From positions 1 through 14,121 of the forward strand of contig JAHBMJ010002993.1 of assembly GCA_018398765.1 (NCBI GenBank): 14,121 nt of DNA, given 5' to 3'. Position 1 is the stretch's first letter, and each line of letters starts with the position of its first letter. A program made the position numbers and the translations under genes. Under the pieces are notes generated by a model. It was not told where the DNA came from. It made no database searches and was given only the letters and a program-made list of their open reading frames with translations. The stretch is from Chromera velia. Its lineage: Eukaryota; Sar; Chromeraceae. Positions 6,465 to 14,121 of this stretch are shown here, in pieces.

Positions 6465-8210
6465 TTAAACGCGCAGTTCCTGAGGGGAAGCCGCAGGGGC
6501 AGGGAGGGTGACCTGGTCGGCAACGGTGCTGTCGGTGGTGTGCTTGACCTCCTTGGGCGCAACTTTGGTGGGGGCGAGGGCCTCTCTGGTGGCGGCGTTG
6601 GGGATGATCCACTGGCCATTCAGGCGCAAGAGGAAGGAAGAGGCGGCGGCAGCGAAGCAGAAGATGGCGACGACCTGGAACCCCGTGGCCATGCTCTCAC
6701 CAGGGAAGTTCTTGAAAATGATGGCGAAGATGACCACCCCCAGGTTCCCACCGGCACCCACGAGGCCCGAGATCATACCCTTGTAGGGGGACACAGAGGG
6801 GACAATGGAGTAGCAGGTGCCGTTTGCAGCCTGGGCGAAAAGGGAGAAGATGACGGCAACGACGAACGCCGCCCAGATGTTGGGCATGAAGGTGAAGAGC
6901 ATGAGGAACGCTCCCTCAAGGGTGAGGGCACAGAAGTGGGTGATGATACGGCCGGACATGGAGAGCCTCGCGTTCATCTGGTCCGACAGGATTCCGCCGC
7001 AAGCACGGGCAAAAAGGTTTAGCCATGCAAGGGCGCCAGCGAGCATGAGGGCAGTCTCCCTTGTGATGCCGGCAGAGGGGAAGGTGATGAGGAAGTAGGC
7101 GGGCATGAAGTTGTTCAGAGTCATCTCCACTCCAAACGAGGCCATGTAGGAGAAGGCGAGGACGGCCGTGTTGGGGTTCTTCACGACGTCGTAGAGGGAC
7201 TTCGCGAGTCCGGACTGTGAGAAGGGAACCTTCTTCTTGGCCTCCTCTTTCACACCGGCGGCGGCCTTCTCGTCACGGATGCGGCACCTCTCGGCGGCCT
7301 GAAGAACCACAAGAGGGAGGGGAAGGGAGGCAGGGAGAGAGAGGACAGTCAGACTTGAGAACGCAGTCAAGGCCATGACAGGAAAGGTGCAGAAGCGAAG
7401 GAGGAGAGCAGAGCAACCGGACACATGAGAAGGGAAACTGGAAAAAGAGACAGAAAAAAAACCCGTATGTACCTGCTCGGCAGTCTCCCCGGGCAGCGCG
7501 CGGTTCTTCCAAGAGCCCTGAGGGGAGTCGTCAGCGAAGAAGAACACCATGATGCCGACAGAGCAGGTGATGGCGGCAGGGATCAGGAAGACCCACTTCA
7601 GCCCCTCGTTCACAGACATGCCGAGGCCACCGGTGAAAATGCGGAGAAGCCAGGGCATCACAAGGAGGGTGACACCAGCCCCCAAATTTCCCCAACCGCC
7701 AGAGAACGCGTTGGCGGAGCCCACCACAGAGGGCGCGAAGAACTGGGAGGTGAAGAATTGGCAGGGGACGAAAGAAGCCCCGAGGAACCCGATGGCAAAA
7801 CGGAGAATGTAAATTTTCACATGACTGTCCATCGCCAGAGCAAAGCAAGCCACGGGAATGGACCCAAACACCAAAATGAACGCCTGGGACAAACGAGGCC
7901 CAAAAGCATCGCATATGGGCCCAAAAGCAAATCGCATGATGATGGTGGAGGCGACAGCGAACATGACGGAGGTGGCGTAAGAATCCTCAGTCAAAACATA
8001 GCCCTCCGTTTCCCCCTTTTTGTACAAGAAAGCACTGAGGCCGGCAATCGAGTACCAAGAAAAGAAACCAATGTGGAACGTGAGCCATGCCCAGTGGAAG
8101 TTCTTCATGTTGGGGGCAGAGAAGTTGAAGAGACGGAGGCCGAGAGCCTTCCCCGAAGCGTCCTGGGGGGGCTTGCCGAAGAAACCGAGCTTGGGAACAC
8201 CGGAAGACAT
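6465..8210 (-). CDS. NRT2: Nitrate/nitrite transporter, NRT2/NNP family (major facilitator)
   Basis: This is a membrane transporter for nitrate or nitrite uptake by proton symport, as known for the NNP family. Two exons, 8210-7473 and 7298-6465, give 523 residues, normal for NRT2. Family marks: N-terminal FHWAWLTFHIGFFSW (38-52); the MFS loop motif FGPICDAFGPR (96-106), with Arg93 in helix 2; nitrate signature 1, GGWGNLGAGV (171-180); a helix 7 motif FGVEMTLNN (301-309); Arg344 in LFARACGGILSD, matching the second substrate arginine of fungal NrtA; and nitrate signature 2, GAGGNLGVV (427-435). About twelve hydrophobic segments are present, with a charged central loop (about 228-284) and a polar C-tail. 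The ATG at 8210 follows an A-run and gives the expected N-terminus; the stop is TAA. The gene is divergent from the SET-domain gene. Specificity for nitrate versus nitrite cannot be read from sequence. Confidence 0.95.
   Translation of the reverse strand: MSSGVPKLGFFGKPPQDASGKALGLRLFNFSAPNMKNFHWAWLTFHIGFFSWYSIAGLSAFLYKKGETEGYVLTEDSYATSVMFAVASTIIMRFAFGPICDAFGPRLSQAFILVFGSIPVACFALAMDSHVKIYILRFAIGFLGASFVPCQFFTSQFFAPSVVGSANAFSGGWGNLGAGVTLLVMPWLLRIFTGGLGMSVNEGLKWVFLIPAAITCSVGIMVFFFADDSPQGSWKNRALPGETAEQVHTGFFSVSFSSFPSHVSGCSALLLRFCTFPVMALTAFSSLTVLSLPASLPLPLVVLQAAERCRIRDEKAAAGVKEEAKKKVPFSQSGLAKSLYDVVKNPNTAVLAFSYMASFGVEMTLNNFMPAYFLITFPSAGITRETALMLAGALAWLNLFARACGGILSDQMNARLSMSGRIITHFCALTLEGAFLMLFTFMPNIWAAFVVAVIFSLFAQAANGTCYSIVPSVSPYKGMISGLVGAGGNLGVVIFAIIFKNFPGESMATGFQVVAIFCFAAAASSFLLRLNGQWIIPNAATREALAPTKVAPKEVKHTTDSTVADQVTLPAPAASPQELRV
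7299..7472 (-). other. In-frame, translatable intron of the nitrate transporter
   Basis: The donor is CAG|GTACAT and the acceptor GGTTCTTCAG|GCC, phase 0, 174 nt (58 codons) with no stop in frame. Removing it joins GETAEQ to AAERCRIRDEK in the charged loop between helices 6 and 7, as the family requires. Retained, it would insert a hydrophobic, Ser/Leu-rich 58-residue segment and give 581 residues. Confidence 0.85.
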
Positions 8211-8728
8211 TTTTTTTTGGAAGAGAGGAAAAAAGAGCTTTAAAAGTGGTTTGAAGAGTAACCTACAGGACCAAAACAGATGCAGTTTCTTCCGGTGTGA
8301 TTTCTTCGGACCTCGCCTTCACCCCTCTGCGACGGAGGAGAAGGGGAAACGTCGAAGCAGAAGGGCGTGAAAAATGATGAAAAAGGCGGCTGGATTCAAT
8401 GTGATTTTTGTGCCGCGGCCGTCTCGTGCCGTCTCGTGCGCCGCGGACGATTTTTTTTTTTCCCGCGACAAGAACAAAAAAATGTCCCGCAAAGAGAGAG
8501 GGGCGCGGCTCCGTGCGAGTGCATGATGAGTGTGACACTGTGACTGTGACATTGTGACCCGGTTGGTTTAGCTCGGCCCGTCATGGCCCGTCTCACACGA
8601 TCGCACAATGGGGTCATAGAAACCTCTCGGGCTATATTTGATCGAGGAGCATGAGATCCGAGTGTATCCGCGTAAGAGGGGCGTAAGAGGAGGACATGTC
8701 ACAGGAACAGCTACTTACGTCGTAGTAT
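8211..8728. promoter_or_regulatory. Shared divergent promoter region
   Basis: About 520 bases separate the starts of the transporter (minus) and the SET-domain gene (plus), so both promoters must lie here or overlap. Visible structure: a doubled GCCGTCTCGT (8418-8437) bracketed by two CCGCGG palindromes (8413-8418, 8441-8446); a T-run (8451-8461); and four TGTGAC repeats (8531-8558). I see no clear TATA box. Confidence 0.55.
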
Positions 8729-10799
8729 ATGACAGGCTTGAATGATTGGATGCCCCAGATGACGCGAGCTGAGCTTCTCGAACTGCAGAAGAACGGAGAT
8801 AGGTGAGCCGTCTCCACATTCGCTTGTTTGTGCTGAGGCACAGACTGCTTAACGCCCCCTGGTATTCTGGCACGCCGGCTGCAGCATTCCATCCTTCGGT
8901 CTCCGGTCTTCTTCTTGTGACGACCGAGGCTTACCTATGGCAGTATACGTGGGTGACTATCGTTCGAGGAAGGGACACAAGGCGCTTTTTGCAACAAAGC
9001 AGGTGGAAAGGGGCGAAGTCTTGCTAGAGGAGAAGACGGCCCTCATCCCTCCCCGAAGATTCCTCGAGGCCCTCAGCCTTCGGGACCTCTGGAGAAATTT
9101 CCTCCAACTCTCCGATGAAATGCGGACAGAGATTCTCTCTCTGTACGCCACCCCAGTGTACATTCGAAATCGGTGCGAGTTGGTGAACCGCTCTGCTTTC
9201 TTCGAGGAGTTTCCGTTGGAAATTCCGGAGGAAGAACAGGAGACTTTCTTCCTCCTGAGTCGAGTCTTTCAGAGCAACGCATACGGAGACCATCTCTATC
9301 TGCTGACCTCCAGAGCGAACCACAGCTGTAAGCCGAACGCTTATCGAGCAGCTTCCTTCGACGGAGTCCGTTTGTGGTCTCTGAAACGGATAGAGAAGGG
9401 CGAGGAGGTGACTGTTTCCTTTCTGACAGAGGAACTCGAGTCCCTGCCCCAATCCATCCGCACTCGCCACCTGCCCTTCCACTGCTGGTGCTCTGCGTGC
9501 GTCAATCCCCTAGACAGTGCAAGAGCGTTTGTGTGCAGACGCCCCGGTTGTACTGGACATTTGTTTGCACTAAAGGAGAGAGACGGTCAGACGGGACGTC
9601 TTCTAGCAGACTGCAGTGGGTGTGCGTGCGCACTCCCGTCCTCAAGTGAGGCCGAGTTACTGCAGAGAGAAGACACTGCAGTATCCCGATTGAACGGATT
9701 GAAACAGATTTCATCCGCGAGTCTGCATCAGATTCGCACTCCTCCCAGGCACCCTAACACGTCCATTGCTCCCCCCCCGTGCGCTAGCTCTCAAACCCTC
9801 CACCTCCCCATGGGAAGTGAATCACAATCACGATCAGAGAGTCTCCCCACTCCGGGCCATCGGGAGCCCATCTCACCGACTGCCAGTGGGTCTGGTGGGT
9901 CTCCGGATGCTTCCACTTCCCAGGCGGATGTGTGGTTTGAGAAGGGACGAACTTTGTGGGAAGAGACAGTTGCAGCTTTTGGCCGGGCCCACTGGTTGAC
10001 TCGGGAAGCTGCCAAAGTCGCGGCCATGTTTTGTCTGAGGGCACTGAAGGCAGAGCTTTCTTTGGTCAGAAGAAGATCAACACAAGAGCATCAGAGAGAG
10101 AGAGGGCGGATACGGGAAGGAGGGGGGAAGAGGGGAGGAGGAGTAAGTAGTCCTTCATGTCAACTGCATGATTTGCACAGTGAATCTCTCGAAGGAGGAA
10201 AAGAGAAGGAGGGACAAGGCGTGAGTACGAGCACAGGCGGACCCGGACTGCACAGAGAGGTTTGTTGCGATGAAGAGAGTTTATTGCAAAAAGGGGGGCA
10301 GGGGGGAAATTCAAGTGGAGGTTTTGAAGATAGAGGTGGAGTTTATGAGCTTAGAGGAAGAGGAGAAGGGAGGGGTGATCAAGGGGATGCAAGCCTTTCC
10401 TCAGCTTTTGGTGGTCAGTTTCTGACAGGCAGACTGACATTGTGGGCTCGTAGACGTCTTTTCTTTCTTGACCTCTTGAGGCAGGCGTGGGAGGCGGAGG
10501 CGGCTTTGAACGGGAGACTGTGTAACCGAAACGGGGCACTTGTCCGTGGCCTTGTGTCTGATTGCTACAGATTGTTGGGGGATTTTTCATCTGCAAAGAG
10601 GGAATGCGAGGCTGCGCTGAGTGAGATTCGGGACTTTTTTTCAGAGGAGGACGAGCCCTTCAGATTTGTGTCTGTGCGGCTGCGGAAGGCGGAGGGAAAG
10701 GACCCAGGGTGGGGGGACGAAATGGAAGAGGGGTTGGTCGACTATGGTGAGGGCTTCAAATGTCAAATTGAGGCCTCATCGAACGATCGATCCCTTTAA
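8729..10799 (+). CDS. SET-domain protein, SMYD/SET5-like without MYND finger
   Basis: This is a probable protein-lysine methyltransferase-fold protein. The main exon is open from 8885 to TAA at 10797-10799, and its first ATG (8937) would give 620 residues. Numbered from there: the SET start RKGHKALFA (11-19), NHSCKPN (128-134) and GEEVTVSF (155-162). Post-SET cysteines are at 183, 185 and 188, with a further Cys cluster at 200, 205, 226, 229 and 231 that could bind zinc. SMYD proteins carry a MYND finger between the SET halves; none is seen here. The usual Tyr after the GEE(L/V)T(I/V)S motif is Phe162. A Ser/Pro-rich linker (about 255-330) leads to a helical, TPR-like region (333-378 and 495-580), split by a Gly/Arg/Glu-rich stretch that may be an intron. 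A small upstream exon 8729-8802 extends the frame to about 662 residues. Substrate is unknown. Confidence 0.83.
8803..8884 (+). other. Candidate first intron of the SET-domain gene
   Basis: The donor is GATAG|GTGAGC, a branch-like CTTAAC lies at about 8848-8853, and the acceptor is CGGCTGCAG|CATT; 82 nt. The phases match: exon 1 (ATG 8729, or in-frame ATGs at 8750 and 8759, just after TAG at 8723) ends with AG, completed by C at 8885. The frame then runs openly through 17 codons into ATG 8937. If unspliced, translation would start at 8937. Confidence 0.5.
10143..10418 (+). other. Candidate translatable intron inside the SET-domain gene
   Basis: The consensus donor GTAAGT begins at 10143 and an acceptor GGTGGTCAG ends at 10418, both phase 0. 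The span is 276 nt (92 codons, residues 403-494) with no in-frame stop. It encodes a Gly/Arg/Glu-rich, low-complexity stretch that interrupts two helical blocks, and it contains a second donor-like GTGAGT at 10221. It may equally be a genuine disordered insert. Confidence 0.4.
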
Positions 10800-12031
10800 T
10801 TCTGTCTGATTCAGATGATTCAGTCGGTTGAAGAATCAAGCGATCCAGCGAGCACGCGCGTCTCTTCATGTCAGTCCATGACTATAGGTCCATGCATGAC
10901 GACCCGCAACTGGGCCGGACGACCCATTTCTAGACCCATGCCAGGCATTGCCAGCGTTTCAAACTAGGTTTCAGACCTCGGTCTGTCAGAGTCATCGGCA
11001 TATCGTCCAGCCTCCCCCCAAATTAAATTCCCGGGGATTATTCCCCCAATTTTCAAATAACAGTTATAGAACCAACTTGGCGGTTCATCATTTATATAAA
11101 TTTTATCTTATTCGAATCTATTTCGAAGGCTATTATGAATTATTTATTGATCAATATTTTATATATAGAAATCGTTCAGAAATATGTGAAAAATTGACGG
11201 GAAATATTATTGAAATCCGAAGAAAATCCTACAGAAATGCAGATGGAAAATCTGCCGCTTTTAAAAATCCTAATCTTAATATTTATAAGCCTTAAGACTC
11301 TTGGAGACTAGCTTGGAGATGTTTTGTTTCAAATTTATGAACCCACATGTAGTATGATTGTGAAAATTGCAGTTAATCTTTGAAAACCGGAAATCACTTT
11401 GATATTTACTTTGAATTCCATTTAGGTCACATAAAATCACAACGATTGCTACTAACAAATTATTTACTAAACCCTCCAGGCTACTCCAGACTCTTCTTTT
11501 ACCTTCGGTCCTTAAACCGTCCTTTTTGTTTTAGATCCTTTGAGCTTGAGTCTGTCTTTTTTTTTTCTTTTCTTTTCTTGTCTCGCCTGTTCATCTCAAT
11601 CCCTTAATTACCCCCATTCAAAGTGTGTCTAAAAGTGCGTGCAGCTTGGTGCAGCTGTGCCCCAGTACCAGTGTGTGCAGCTGTATCTGTAAAGCGAGTA
11701 TGTATACATATTCTACAATCTGTGTGCATAAATTTTGTTTGTCCATTCTGTCTGTAGAACACGGTGAATACCATAGACTACGTCCCTCTCTTTTTTGTTT
11801 GTTTTTGTTTTTGCTGCTCTCATGTTGCTCCCTGAATCTGGTTCAGTGTCTTCAGACATCAATAACAGTCTCATTCTAAATAACGCACTGCCACTTTCTT
11901 CCTGCACTGTTTAATTGACTTCTCATACTAGATTTATGCGTATGCAGGTGGGCAAAGAGGCAGGTTCTAATCATGAATGAATACAGAGGTACCTATATGC
12001 AGATTAATGCAGATGCAAATACTTTATTACC
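10800..12031. other. Non-coding spacer with an AT-rich island
   Basis: This is the 3' flank of the SET-domain gene. Positions 11021-11300 are sharply richer in A and T than the surroundings and contain a Tyr/Ile-rich open frame (10948-11295) that follows from the composition. T-rich runs occur near 11555-11580 and 11790-11815. No gene, RNA or mobile-element end is recognised. Confidence 0.55.
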
Positions 12032-12513
12032 TCAGACCCAGGGCCCCCGGCTGTCCAACCTTCGCTGAGGAACTGACGTCGAACCGATTGACTCCCCGAG
12101 CCTCAGGTCCTCCCAACGCTGACTTGAACTTTCAACATTCGCATTGATACTCATCTTGTCAAATGGAGGCAACATTTGATTCTTTGAAATTCTCATTTCT
12201 GTCAGCCTGCTTGTTTGCCTTTTTGTGTCTGTCTACCTATCTCTCCCTCTCTCTCTCTCTCTCTCTTTTTTTCTAGTACATCCCCTTTTCCGGATCTATC
12301 TAGATCCTCATAGAGAGGCACCATGATGTGCCTTAAGAAGCTAGTTAAGAAGTCATCTGCTTTGCCTGAGGTTTCCTTCTTGAAAAGGCCAGCCAGCACT
12401 GCCAACCTAGCTGGTAGCAGGTAACGGAAGATCATCCGAAGATTAATGTAGAGAAAGTGGGGGAGTATGAAGGCGAATGCGGGAATCAGCTGTATGGCTG
12501 CGTGTACAGACAT
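12032..12513 (-). CDS. Hypothetical small protein, two-exon model
   Basis: I do not recognise a family. Exon A (ATG 12513 to 12280) encodes 78 residues: a hydrophobic N-terminal half (AAIQLIPAFAFILPHFLYI) that could be one or two membrane segments, then a mixed charged part ending LYEDLDRSGKGD. A donor GAT|GTACTA at 12279 and an acceptor TTTCAAAG ending at 12182 are both phase 0 and remove a 98-nt intron holding a CT microsatellite. Exon B (12181-12032) encodes 49 residues including SSSQRWEDLRLGESIGS and ends in TGA, followed at once by AATAAA. Without splicing the frame enters the GA/CT repeat and stops at 12202. The coding-like look of both pieces and the matching phase are the only support. 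The exact acceptor is uncertain, and the model could be a fragment of a larger or decayed gene. Confidence 0.35.
12239..12273 (+). repeat. CT microsatellite and T-run
   Basis: About ten CT units are followed by T-rich sequence. On the minus strand it would lie in the middle of the candidate intron of the 12032-12513 model. Confidence 0.9.
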
Positions 12514-13220
12514 GCCGAGGCCGGAATTGAACTAAATTAACAACCAGTGATCATCAAAAACTGTGAACAAAAGATCGAATGGCTGTCATAGTCACGCTGC
12601 CCACCCACTGAGGTTGCGTTCATCATATGATGTTCTACAGTGAAAGTTCAAAGAATCTTTGTACAACTACATACAAAATGCATACCCTTGGCAGTGGACC
12701 GCGCCGTCACCGCGGGGGAACCCGGAACATAAATCATAATCCTAATCCTATACAAGGCAGATTATTAAATGATAGACCCTCATTTAACAACATTTGGCTA
12801 AATATGTTAATAAATTTGATAAACTATCATTTTAAATAAAAATTAACCAGAAATAATGATTAAAAAGCTCAAAAACAAAGCTAAACCCAGTATTAGGCTT
12901 AGTAACTTAGTTAAACTTACAAGCAACGCTATCCGAGATTCCGATCGAGTCATCAAAATTCAAAATATTAGTCTTAATGACATACTGCTACCGAGACTTG
13001 CATGCATTTAAATTATTCAATGCATCTACCAAAAAATGAGAGTCTCGATCACTTTGAGACTGGAGCTTAAACCAAATCGAGAACCATGTTGTGCAATACG
13101 CAACCGTCACAACAAGGTGACAACATAAACAAATTGGGAAGTCCATGCAGCGGCAAGACTTCGCGGAATTTGCGGCGGAAAAACGGAACATAGTTTTCAA
13201 TTCCTGCATTGTGTTTCTTT
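12514..13220. other. AT-rich spacer
   Basis: No supported gene is seen. Positions 12725-13020 are AT-rich with many short A and T runs. A minus-strand open frame at 13067-13300 overlaps the end of the next gene model in another frame, and it is closed by a stop before that model's splice acceptor, so I do not call it. Confidence 0.5.
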
Positions 13221-13991
13221 TCACCCCCCTTCCGCAGAAAGATTCTCTGAGAGGACTTCAAGTTCCGGAAACCCAGTGCGCTCATCCATTTTTCGCTCAA
13301 ACTTCAGCTCGCTCAGCTCCGCGAGGACCACCTCGGCCGTTGTAAAGACGGTGCCCTCGATCAGGTGTCTGCAGGTAGGGAGGGCCGGCATCCCGGCAAA
13401 CAAAGCTTTTACGCGTACATTGAATTTATACGCGCACACTGAATTGAGAGCACGCAAGCAACATGCATGAGAGCGTCTACCTTCCCGCACATGCAAATCT
13501 GCATGGGCCCACACCGCTGCAAGGACGGCAGGCAGCGACGGAGAGGCAAAAAGAAGCGAACTGACAGTTTCCCGCCCCGGGAACAAGGCAGAGGCTGGAA
13601 CAGAGAAAAGCAGCCTACAACCAATACCCCAACCAAAATGGCGAGGATGTACAGGAAACGCACAACAGAGAGAAAGAAGGCGGCCGGACACAAAAATTGC
13701 AGGGAATGAAACTGAGGCAGAAAGACAACGACTTCGCTGTGAAGAACAAACATGTTTTAAAGAAAGACGGGACAGAAACACAGAGAGGGTGGGGAAGAAG
13801 GAGAGGGAGACAAAACGAGGAAAAGACGAGAGACACGCACCGAGAGATGCAGAGAGGTGAAGGATATGCTGTTCTTTTTATCTCTCCGACGGAAATGAAG
13901 TCTGGGTTCAAGGGCGTATGGAAAGATCGTACGAGATGTCTGTATGAGACTTTGAATGTGAACTTCGATCGTTTCGGTTCACTCAGAAAGT
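13221..13991 (-). CDS. Hypothetical protein, last two exons of a gene running off the right edge
   Basis: I do not recognise the family. Exon-like block 1 (about 13991-13841) encodes about 50 residues, including FLSEPKRSKFTFKVSYRHLV and NPDFISVGEIKRTAYPSP, and ends in phase 2 at donor CTCTCG|GTGCGT. After a 472-nt pyrimidine-rich intron (13840-13369), the acceptor CTACCTGCAG gives exon 2 (13368-13221). The split codon CG+A reads Arg, then 48 residues (HLIEGTVFTTAEVVLAELSE... ending ENLSAEGG) and TGA. The phase match and amphipathic, GC-rich third-position coding look of exon 2 support the model. Upstream of block 1 an in-frame TAA at 14001-13999 and only a weak acceptor (CTTGAAG) are seen, and the purine/pyrimidine microsatellite would lie in the preceding intron. 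The 5' part is therefore outside the window. Confidence 0.42.
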
Positions 13992-14019
13992 CTTCAAGTT
14001 AGCCCCTCGGTCAAGACTT

Positions 14020-14087
14020 CCCTCTCCCTCTCCCTCTCCGGGACCCTCTCCCTCTCCCTCTCCCCCCCCCCTCTCTCCCTCTCCCTC

Positions 14088-14121
<34 letters not shown>
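14020..14121 (+). repeat. Compound microsatellite at the right edge
   Basis: CCCTCT units with small interruptions (14020-14088) are followed by a GT run (14088-14104) and a GA run to the last base. The tract continues beyond the window or marks an assembly end, since such tracts often break contigs. Confidence 0.95.

Noticed and set aside
6540-7022. Plus-strand open frame of 160 codons
   Set aside because: Antisense shadow of the transporter's second exon, Gly/Glu/Asp-rich with no recognisable domain.
7425-8243. Plus-strand open frame of 272 codons opposite the nitrate transporter
   Set aside because: It is a shadow of the strongly supported minus-strand transporter. It has no motif and is highly charged low-complexity sequence typical of antisense reading.
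13221-13781. Single-exon minus-strand protein of 186 codons
   Set aside because: Its first part is Cys/Ser/Phe/Leu-rich reading of pyrimidine-rich sequence that looks intronic. Only the last 48 codons look coding and are better explained by the spliced model.
1-14121. tRNA, rRNA or CRISPR array
   Set aside because: No cloverleaf, no conserved rRNA stretch and no regularly spaced repeats were seen. The tRNA-like end at 4298-4310 is explained by the primer binding site.

Overview
The window looks like nuclear DNA of a protist, most likely a photosynthetic one. Genes are interrupted by GT-AG introns and spacers are long. Simple repeats are common, a eukaryote-type SET-domain protein is present, and a plant/algal/fungal-type NRT2 nitrate transporter is encoded. 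A chromerid-like or other alveolate/stramenopile alga would fit; this is inference and the species is not identified. The recognised genes end in TAA and TGA, so the ordinary stop codons appear to be in use.

Layout. Positions 1-1636 hold no gene I can support. Positions 1637-4573 are an LTR retrotransposon derivative on the minus strand. It has two 258-bp LTRs in direct orientation, a 5-bp target duplication (TTTTC) on both sides, a tRNA-type primer binding site touching the 5' LTR, and a purine tract at the 3' LTR. Inside is one long unknown reading frame of 568 codons broken by three in-frame stops. No reverse transcriptase, integrase or protease is visible, so the element would depend on enzymes supplied in trans. 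The LTRs differ by 22 substitutions, of which 21 are transitions, and have no indels. Positions 4574-6229 are gene-poor.

Positions 6465-8210 (minus) encode a 523-residue NRT2-type nitrate/nitrite transporter, split by one 174-nt phase-0 intron that happens to be translatable. Head to head with it, starting near 8729 (plus), is a SET-domain protein with post-SET cysteines and a helical C-terminal part. It appears to have a small upstream exon and perhaps another translatable intron. The two genes share a promoter region of about 520 bp.

Positions 10800-14121 are mostly non-coding and include an AT-rich island near 11.0-11.3 kb. Two short minus-strand gene models can be assembled from exon-like pieces with matching splice phases: 12032-12513, and 13221-13991, which continues off the right edge. 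Both are hypothetical. The right edge is a compound microsatellite.

No functional pathway clearly links the genes. The main novelty is the retroelement: its unusual LTR termini, its unknown ORF and its transition-biased decay.
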